Shown: in pieces, positions 58,781 to 64,000 of the stretch
Position numbering within the stretch: position 1 is the stretch's first letter
Layout of the letters: every line of letters begins with the position of its first letter
Assembly: GCA_024235935.1 (NCBI GenBank)
Contig: JACKLL010000001.1
Location: forward strand, 124,001 to 188,000
From: Rhodoferax sp.
GTDB taxonomy: Bacteria; Pseudomonadota; Gammaproteobacteria; Burkholderiales; Burkholderiaceae_C
Direction of reading: 5' to 3'
DNA: 64,000 nucleotides
Position numbers and translations under genes: made by a program
Notes under the pieces: model-generated
The model's input: the letters and a program-made list of their open reading frames with translations, nothing else
What the model was told of the DNA's origin: nothing
The model's database searches: none

Positions 58781-60004
58781 TCAGACGAGTCCGGCGGCCT
58801 CGAACTGTGCGAACTGCGCCGCGTCGACACCCAGCTCCGATGCCAGCACCTGCGCGGTATCGGCACCCAGTGCAGGAGGGATCCGGTGTTCGACCGGCGT
58901 CCTTGAGAAGCGAAGCGGACTTCGGATCACATCGAGCCGGCCGTATATCGGGTGCTCGAGCGGCACCCGGATCCCGCGGTGCTGCACCTGCGGGTGTGCA
59001 AAGGCCTGTGCCAGATTGTTCACCGGGCCGCAGGGCACGCCGGCGGCGCCCAGCAGTTCCGCCAAGGCCTGCTTGTCCCAACCACGGGTGATGTCGGACA
59101 GGCGGGCGTCGAGCTCCTGCTTGTGTTCCATGCGCTGGGCATTCGTCGCGTAGCGTGGATCCTGCTGCCAGTCGTCCTTGCCCAGGCTGTTGCATAGCCG
59201 CGTCCACTGCATGTCGTTGCCGATCTGGATAAAGATGTGCCCCTCCTTGCAGGGAAAACAGTTGGCCGGCGCAAAAAGCAGGCTGCCGTTGCCAGCGCGC
59301 TGCGGCAGCTTGCCAGTCGTCAGATGGGTCTGTCCCAGATGCACGCTGGCCGCCATCGCGACATCGAGCAGCGCAATGTCCAGATGCTGGCCTTCGCCCG
59401 TTTTCTTGCGGTGCAGCAGCGCCGCCAGCACGGCCGTGGTGGACACCATGCCCGTCATGACGTCGACGATGGGCACCATGGCGCGCATCGGTCCGCCACC
59501 CGGAACGCCATCAGGAAGGCCGCAGGTGCTCATCAACCCCGAGATCGCCTGAAACACCGGGTCGTAACCGGGCTGGGATGCCATCGGGCCATCCTGGCCA
59601 TAACCGGTGATCGAGCAGTAGACGATGGACGGGTTGACGGCGCTCACGCTGGCATAGTCGAGCCCGTAGCGGTGCAGATCCCCCGCCTTGAAGTTCTCGA
59701 CCAGAACATCGCAACGCGCCACAAGATCCAGCAGCAGCTGGCGGCCGGCAGGCTGCGTGAAATCGATGGTCAGCGACTGCTTGCCGCGGTTGACGCAGAC
59801 GTAGGACGTGGTGTCCTTGCCCGCCACACCTTCGGCATTTTTCAGGAACGGCGGCGACTGGCGCATCTCGTCGCCGGTACCCAGACGCTCGATCTTGTAC
59901 ACCGTGGCACCCATGTCGGCCAGCGACTGGGTACACCACGGGCCGGCAAGGACCCGGGACAGGTCCAGCACTTTGACGTCGGCAAGAATCTGCGCCGCAC
60001 TCAT
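58781..60004 (-). CDS. CaiB/BaiF family III CoA-transferase (formyl-CoA-transferase-like)
   Basis: 407 residues, the normal full length. VKVLDLSRVLAGPWCTQSLADMGATVYKIERLGTGDEMRQSPP, VNRGKQSLTIDFTQPAGRQ, FKAGDLHRYGLDY, YCSITGYGQDGP and the catalytic Asp in VPIVDVMTGMVSTTAVLAALL (about residue 179) are all in place. It probably activates a dicarboxylic or hydroxy acid as its CoA ester. Its start overlaps the stop of the Bug receptor gene (60001-60004), so the two are one transcript, with an enoyl-CoA hydratase gene upstream. Confidence 0.9.
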   Translation of the reverse strand: MSAAQILADVKVLDLSRVLAGPWCTQSLADMGATVYKIERLGTGDEMRQSPPFLKNAEGVAGKDTTSYVCVNRGKQSLTIDFTQPAGRQLLLDLVARCDVLVENFKAGDLHRYGLDYASVSAVNPSIVYCSITGYGQDGPMASQPGYDPVFQAISGLMSTCGLPDGVPGGGPMRAMVPIVDVMTGMVSTTAVLAALLHRKKTGEGQHLDIALLDVAMAASVHLGQTHLTTGKLPQRAGNGSLLFAPANCFPCKEGHIFIQIGNDMQWTRLCNSLGKDDWQQDPRYATNAQRMEHKQELDARLSDITRGWDKQALAELLGAAGVPCGPVNNLAQAFAHPQVQHRGIRVPLEHPIYGRLDVIRSPLRFSRTPVEHRIPPALGADTAQVLASELGVDAAQFAQFEAAGLV

Positions 60005-61005
60005 TCGACCACCATGCGGGCGTGCATCTTCACGTCGGTATAGCGCTTCAGGTCGTCGTGGATCAGCGTGCCGAACTGGGAACCAGTCACCAGGTTGGGC
60101 ACCAGGCCGGCCGCGCTAAGCGTCTTGCGAACCTCGGGGTCGCTGGCCATCGCGCGCGCCACGCCCTCGATCCTATCGACGATCTCCTTGGGCAGCTTTG
60201 CCGGACCGACCAGACCGAACCATCCGGTGATTTCCATTTCGGGGCCGCCGGACTCCTTGATGGTCGGAATGTCGGGGAAAGCATCCACACGCGTCTTCTG
60301 GGTCGTGGCCAGCACCTTGACGCGGCCACTACTGCGCTGGCTCAGCACCAAGGGATCGATCATCAGCTGGATCCGCCCGGACATCAGCTCGGTCAGCGCC
60401 GGTCCGCTGCTCTTGGCGGGCACATGCATGATGTCGACACCACTGAGCATCTTCAGGTACTCACCCATGAAATTTCCGAACGAGCCGCTTCCGGCCGAAC
60501 TGTAGTTGAGCTTGCCGGGCTCCTTCTTCGCCAGCGAAATCAGCTCGCCTACCGTATTGACCGGCAGCTCCGCACTGACACCCACGTAGTTGGGCGCGTC
60601 GGCCAGCTTGGCAATCGGCGTGAATGCGGTTGACGTGTTGTAGGGGCTGGGGTTCTTCACCACCGACTGCACGATCAGCGCACCGTTGTTGCCCGACAGC
60701 AGCGTATACCCGTCAGGTGCGGCATTGGCCACCAGCGTGGCGCCCAGGATGCCAGCTGCGCCCGGCTTGTTCTCGACCACGAAGGACTGGCCCAGGGCCT
60801 TGGAGAGCCGATCGGCAAACAGGCGGGCGACCACATCATTGGTGCCGCCAGGACCGTAGGGTGAAACGATGGTGACGGTCTTGCTCGGCCAGGACTGGGC
60901 CTGAACCGGTACAAATGCCGAGACGGTGACCAGTGCGGCCGCAGCCAGCAGCGTGCGACGGCAATGGCCACGGGTTGCGGCGTGGGGGCTGGTCTTCTGC
61001 GTCAT
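60001..61005 (-). CDS. Bug-family (TctC) tripartite tricarboxylate receptor
   Basis: 334 residues with a signal peptide (RRTLLAAAALVTVSAFVPVQAQ). Mature protein: SWPSKTVTIVSPYGPGGTNDVVARLFADRLSKALGQSFVVENKPGAAGILGATLVANAAPDGYTLL, the carboxylate-binding loops of Bug proteins, then YSSAGSGSFGNFMGEYLK and DAFPDIPTIKESGGPEMEITGWFGLVGP. It binds an organic acid in the periplasm. No TctA/TctB permease is next to it, which is normal for Bug genes in this order. It is co-transcribed with a CoA-transferase and an enoyl-CoA hydratase. Confidence 0.9.
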   Translation of the reverse strand: MTQKTSPHAATRGHCRRTLLAAAALVTVSAFVPVQAQSWPSKTVTIVSPYGPGGTNDVVARLFADRLSKALGQSFVVENKPGAAGILGATLVANAAPDGYTLLSGNNGALIVQSVVKNPSPYNTSTAFTPIAKLADAPNYVGVSAELPVNTVGELISLAKKEPGKLNYSSAGSGSFGNFMGEYLKMLSGVDIMHVPAKSSGPALTELMSGRIQLMIDPLVLSQRSSGRVKVLATTQKTRVDAFPDIPTIKESGGPEMEITGWFGLVGPAKLPKEIVDRIEGVARAMASDPEVRKTLSAAGLVPNLVTGSQFGTLIHDDLKRYTDVKMHARMVVE

Positions 61006-61062
61006 GGGATGTCTCCTGGTGTGAAAGTGATTGATCGGGGTATCCGGGGTCTGCCTGCCCCG

Positions 61063-61803
61063 TCAGTGACCTTTGAACTGCGGCTTGCGCTTTTCCCTGA
61101 ACGCCAGCAGGCCTTCGGCAGCATCCGCACTCGAGGACACACCCTCGGCTTTCAGATGGGCCATGTACATGGCCTCGATGGGGCTCTTGGGCTGCGTCTC
61201 GCGCGCCATCTGCTTGAGAAACTTCAGCACCAGTGGTGCCGAACGGGCCAGGATGTCGGCCATGGCCAGTGCCTCGCTCATGAGGTCCTGCGTTGCGACC
61301 ACGCGGTTCACGAAGCCGACCTCGTACGCGCGCTGGGCCGCAATCGGCTCGCCCAGAAGCATCAGCTCCAGCGCGATCTTGTGCGGAATCCGCGCCACCA
61401 GAGAGGTGATCAGGCCCATCGCAACGCCGACCCGCGCCTCCGGATAGATGAACCGTGCCTCGTGCGTGGCGATGCAAAGGTCGCAGTAGGCAACAATTCC
61501 CACGCCCAGGCCGATGACTGGGCCATGCACCGCGGCGATGATTGGCTTTCCGAGGTCGAGCCCGACATCGGGCATGGCCCGCCAGAACTGCGACGGCGGA
61601 CTCGCCAGATCGGCACCGGCTGTGAACACATCACCCTCAGCCCGCAGAATCGCCACCCGGTCTTCGCCGTCGCGGAAGCTCTCCAATGCCTGGCGCAGCT
61701 GTTCACACATGGCTGCACTCATGGCATTGCGCTTGGCCGGTCGGTTGATGGTGATGATGGTCACGGCATTGCGTGACGCGACATCGATCTGGCCTTCGTC
61801 CAT
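61063..61803 (-). CDS. Enoyl-CoA hydratase/isomerase
   Basis: 246 residues from the ATG at 61803, with GGAGA upstream. ITINRPAKRNAMSAAMCEQL, the oxyanion segment AVHGPVIGLGVGIVAYCDLCIA, the first catalytic Glu in FIYPEARVGVAMGL and the second Glu in ALELMLLGEPI are all present, unlike the homologue at 55243. It would hydrate an enoyl-CoA or isomerise it. It is first in a three-gene operon with the Bug receptor (57 bp downstream) and the CoA-transferase, divergent from a LysR gene. Confidence 0.88.
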   Translation of the reverse strand: MDEGQIDVASRNAVTIITINRPAKRNAMSAAMCEQLRQALESFRDGEDRVAILRAEGDVFTAGADLASPPSQFWRAMPDVGLDLGKPIIAAVHGPVIGLGVGIVAYCDLCIATHEARFIYPEARVGVAMGLITSLVARIPHKIALELMLLGEPIAAQRAYEVGFVNRVVATQDLMSEALAMADILARSAPLVLKFLKQMARETQPKSPIEAMYMAHLKAEGVSSSADAAEGLLAFREKRKPQFKGH

Positions 61804-61942
61804 GGCTGTCTCCGTTTTCCTGATCTGCCGCGTGGCAGCAGAAGTCCTTGATGGCGCCATCGGTCCCGACCACGCTGTTGCAGGACTCTACGAAACATCA
61901 CTCATAATGAATAGCGATAATTTTTTGATGATTAATTAAAAA
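61804..61942. promoter_or_regulatory. AT-rich control region between hydratase operon and LysR gene
   Basis: The shared 139-bp gap contains an AT-rich patch at about 61905-61942, unusual for this genome, with ATAAT sequences and TTAATTAA next to the LysR start. LysR regulators normally bind such gaps between themselves and their targets. I cannot fix an operator sequence. Confidence 0.35.
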
Positions 61943-62905
61943 ATGACAGGTAATGCAAGTGCACGCCCCGCGATGAACGTCTCGCTACGCCAGCTGCGTG
62001 CCTTCACCACCATCGCGCGACTCGGCAGCTTCGTCGATGCCGCCAAGGCACTTCACGTTACGCCAGCGGCGTTGAGCATCGTCATCCGCGACCTGGAGGA
62101 CATGCTGGGCTTTCGCGTGTTCGACCGCACCACGCGGCGCGTCGACCTCTCCGAAGTAGGTCGACAGTATTTCGACTATGCCGAACAGGTACTCGTGGAC
62201 ATGCGCAAGGCAGAGCTGTTTGCGCAGGATGTCACCCAGCGCAAGACCGGCGTGGTCCGCATTGCGACGACGCAGGTCGTTACCTGGGTATTGCTGACAC
62301 CGGCTTTCGCGGCATTCCAGAAAAAATGGCCAGACATCCGGATCGAACCGATCGACATCCCCACCGACCAGATCCTCAGCTCAGTCGAGCGCGGGCAGGC
62401 GGACCTGGCGATCAACTTCGATACTGCCGTGGGCGAACACATGGAAGCGATACCGATCTTCGAATCGCGCGAATATCTGATCTGCGCCAGCACGCACCGC
62501 TTTGCGCGCCGAAAGTCGTTGCGCTGGTCCGAGCTGGCCGCCGAGTCCATCATCTTCGTCGGTCGCGGTGCCGAACTGCGGATCCGCGCCGACCTTCCGG
62601 CCGACATGGTTCTTAATGCCCGGCATGAGGTCGGCAACACCAGCACCGCGCTGGCTTTGGCAGCCAGCGGCGCAGGGCTGGTGGTTTGCGCCGGCTACGT
62701 CAAGCCGATCAGCCGCATGCACGACCTGCGTGCAATCCCGCTGACCGAGCCGAACATGATGCGCCGCTTCGTGCTGTTCCGCAATCGCCAGCGGTCGATC
62801 ACGCCGGCGGTACGGGAGCACCAGGCTTTTCTGATCGACTACTTCGCCCGCACCAAGGGGCGTCCGGTCGAGGACGTGATGGTGCCGCGCTGGGCGCCTG
62901 ACTGA
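61943..62905 (+). CDS. LysR-family transcriptional regulator
   Basis: 320 residues. N-terminal winged helix: MNVSLRQLRAFTTIARLGSFVDAAKALHVTPAALSIVIRDLEDMLGFRVFDRTTRRVDLSEVG. A substrate-binding domain of about 210 residues follows (VVRIATTQVVTWVLLTPAFAAFQKKWPDIRIEPIDIPTDQILSSVERGQADLAIN). It is divergent from the hydratase/Bug/CoA-transferase operon and probably controls it. The ATG at 61973 is an alternative start that would remove ten residues. Confidence 0.87.
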   Translation: MTGNASARPAMNVSLRQLRAFTTIARLGSFVDAAKALHVTPAALSIVIRDLEDMLGFRVFDRTTRRVDLSEVGRQYFDYAEQVLVDMRKAELFAQDVTQRKTGVVRIATTQVVTWVLLTPAFAAFQKKWPDIRIEPIDIPTDQILSSVERGQADLAINFDTAVGEHMEAIPIFESREYLICASTHRFARRKSLRWSELAAESIIFVGRGAELRIRADLPADMVLNARHEVGNTSTALALAASGAGLVVCAGYVKPISRMHDLRAIPLTEPNMMRRFVLFRNRQRSITPAVREHQAFLIDYFARTKGRPVEDVMVPRWAPD

Positions 62906-62914
62906 CGCCAGGGC

Positions 62915-63574
62915 TCACAGAATACCGAAGCGTTCGAACACGCTGGCCAGCGACTCGCCCTTGCGCAGCGCATCGCGGGTATTGTTTTCGCCGGTCAACT
63001 TGGCAATGGCCTTGTCGATCACCTCCAGCTCATGGGCCCGGGGAATGACGACCACGCCGTCGACGTCACCGAACACGATGTCACCCGGGATGACCTCGAC
63101 CCCGCCACACTCCACCGGAACGTCGCGCTCGACCATGCGCGCCCGTCCCTTGGTGTCCAGCGGGCCTATGCCGCCGTGAAACACCGGGAACTCCATGGCC
63201 CGGATCTGCGTCACATCCCGCACCAGACCATCCGTGACGCAGCCGGTCGCACCGCGCACGTCCGCCGCCGTCGACAACAGCTCGCCCCACGGCGCAATCC
63301 GTTCGGTCGGGCCATTGCAGGCCAGCACGACCACGTCCTGTGGCTGCAGATCATCGACCAGCGCAATCTCCACTTCATAGGGGTTCTCGCCATCGCGCAG
63401 CGAATAGCTCGGCATGTACAAGCCGGTACGGGCACGCCCGACCATCACCCGCTTGTCATCCAGCGGCCGGATATACGGCCGCATGGCCCGGCGAACCAGA
63501 CCCAGACCATCCATGACGTCGGACAGAATGGCCGAACTCAATGCACGCAATTGCGACGGATCCATGATTTTCAC
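62915..63574 (-). CDS. RraA-family aldolase/decarboxylase
   Basis: 219 residues (or 216 from the ATG at 63565). Family signature WGELLSTAADVRGATGCVTDGLVRDVTQIRAMEFPVFHGGIGPLDTKGRARM (about residues 96-148) carries the metal Asp and the substrate Arg of class II pyruvate aldolases. The group includes 4-hydroxy-4-methyl-2-oxoglutarate and 4-carboxy-4-hydroxy-2-oxoadipate aldolases, which also decarboxylate oxaloacetate. It is convergent with the LysR gene and divergent from the IclR gene at the window edge. Confidence 0.87.
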   Translation of the reverse strand: MKIMDPSQLRALSSAILSDVMDGLGLVRRAMRPYIRPLDDKRVMVGRARTGLYMPSYSLRDGENPYEVEIALVDDLQPQDVVVLACNGPTERIAPWGELLSTAADVRGATGCVTDGLVRDVTQIRAMEFPVFHGGIGPLDTKGRARMVERDVPVECGGVEVIPGDIVFGDVDGVVVIPRAHELEVIDKAIAKLTGENNTRDALRKGESLASVFERFGIL

Positions 63575-63746
63575 AGCGTCTCCCCTGTCAAGTGTTCCGG
63601 GTGGATGAACGTGGCCGATCCGATGCTACGGTGGGCCTTGCTGCAGATCAACATTGGGAGCCGCGGCCACAGCGGGATGCCGCGCAGCCGGATCATGTAT
63701 ATTGGTGCGGCTTTTCCAACTGCCACCCGTTGACGAAGGACGTATC

Positions 63747-64000
63747 GTGAGTCTGGATCGCCGCTACATCGTCGCCCCGGTTCACAAGTCGATGCAGCTT
63801 CTGGACGCGCTGGTCAGCGCCAAGGGCACGATGACCCTGTCGGATCTCGCCGCCAGTACAGCGTTGCCCAAGACCACCGCCTTTCGCTACCTCTACACCT
63901 TGCGCGCCTCGGGCTTTGTCAGCTATGACGAGCGCACGGAGCGTTACGCGATCGGGCCCCGGGTGGCGGTTCCCGCGCCTTTGCCCATGTGTGCCGAGCG
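63747..64000 (+). CDS. IclR-family regulator, 3' end beyond window
   Basis: First 84 residues or so, starting at the GTG at 63747 with GAAGGA upstream; no stop occurs before the window ends. APVHKSMQLLDALVSAKGTMTLSDLAASTALPKTTAFRYLYTLRASGFVSYDERTERYAIGPRVAV is a typical IclR winged helix. Divergent from the RraA-family gene, so it may control it. The effector domain lies outside the window. Confidence 0.85.
   Translation, partial: MSLDRRYIVAPVHKSMQLLDALVSAKGTMTLSDLAASTALPKTTAFRYLYTLRASGFVSYDERTERYAIGPRVAVPAPLPMCAE

Overview
The window looks like a chromosomal segment of a high-GC betaproteobacterium of the order Burkholderiales, probably in the Comamonadaceae/Alcaligenaceae range. The grounds are uniformly GC-rich coding sequence, a Bug-type (TctC) solute receptor next to CaiB/BaiF CoA-transferase genes, a Liv-type ABC operon, a pentapeptide MXKDX repeat protein and an IclR-controlled pobA. 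Genus cannot be fixed from the sequence alone. About 65 protein genes, one complete tRNA gene, one intact insertion sequence and two clear pseudogenes are supported. Naming is by recognition of motifs and families; no database search was run.

Region by region. 1-8.4 kb: small envelope and housekeeping genes. These are a surface-adhesin-E-like protein, a lipoprotein overlapping a Tle1/DUF2235-like lipase, an orphan flagellar rod-like protein, VanZ-like and Sel1 proteins, SlyX, an ornithine-cyclodeaminase homologue, a SRAP protein and a GGDEF-EAL enzyme. 8.5-13.2 kb: a complete branched-chain-amino-acid-type ABC operon (livKHMGF) with a hairpin terminator between the receptor gene and the permease genes. 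13.2-23.2 kb: a hydrolase/cyclase fusion, MXKDX protein, sirtuin, EamA exporter, class A penicillin-binding protein, MFS exporter and large mechanosensitive channel.

23.3-30.6 kb is a catabolic island: LacI regulator, TRAP transporter (dctP-dctQ-dctM), VOC protein, RuBisCO-like protein and four-carbon acid-sugar kinase. It reads as uptake, phosphorylation and decarboxylation of a sugar acid. 30.8-41 kb: dienelactone hydrolase, EamA transporter, ureidoglycolate-lyase-like protein, divergent pobR/pobA with a three-repeat operator, a short CoA-transferase, OmpW, and an isoquinoline-oxidoreductase-type molybdoenzyme operon ending in an AraC regulator.

41.5-48.7 kb is the only clearly plastic region. 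It holds a twice-frameshifted DUF4238 gene, an IS256-family element with 8-bp target duplications, a decayed S1/P1 nuclease gene, and a zinc-uptake locus (zur, znuCBA) lying between a complete tRNA-Lys gene and a 46-bp copy of its 3' half.

48.9-64 kb: MltB, two alpha/beta hydrolases and a D-threonine-aldolase-family enzyme. Next comes an operon-like run of CoA-transferase, 3-mercaptopropionate-type thiol dioxygenase, enoyl-CoA-hydratase homologue and BisC-type molybdoenzyme. Last is a CoA-transferase / Bug receptor / enoyl-CoA-hydratase operon divergent from a LysR gene, an RraA-family aldolase, and the start of an IclR gene cut by the window edge.
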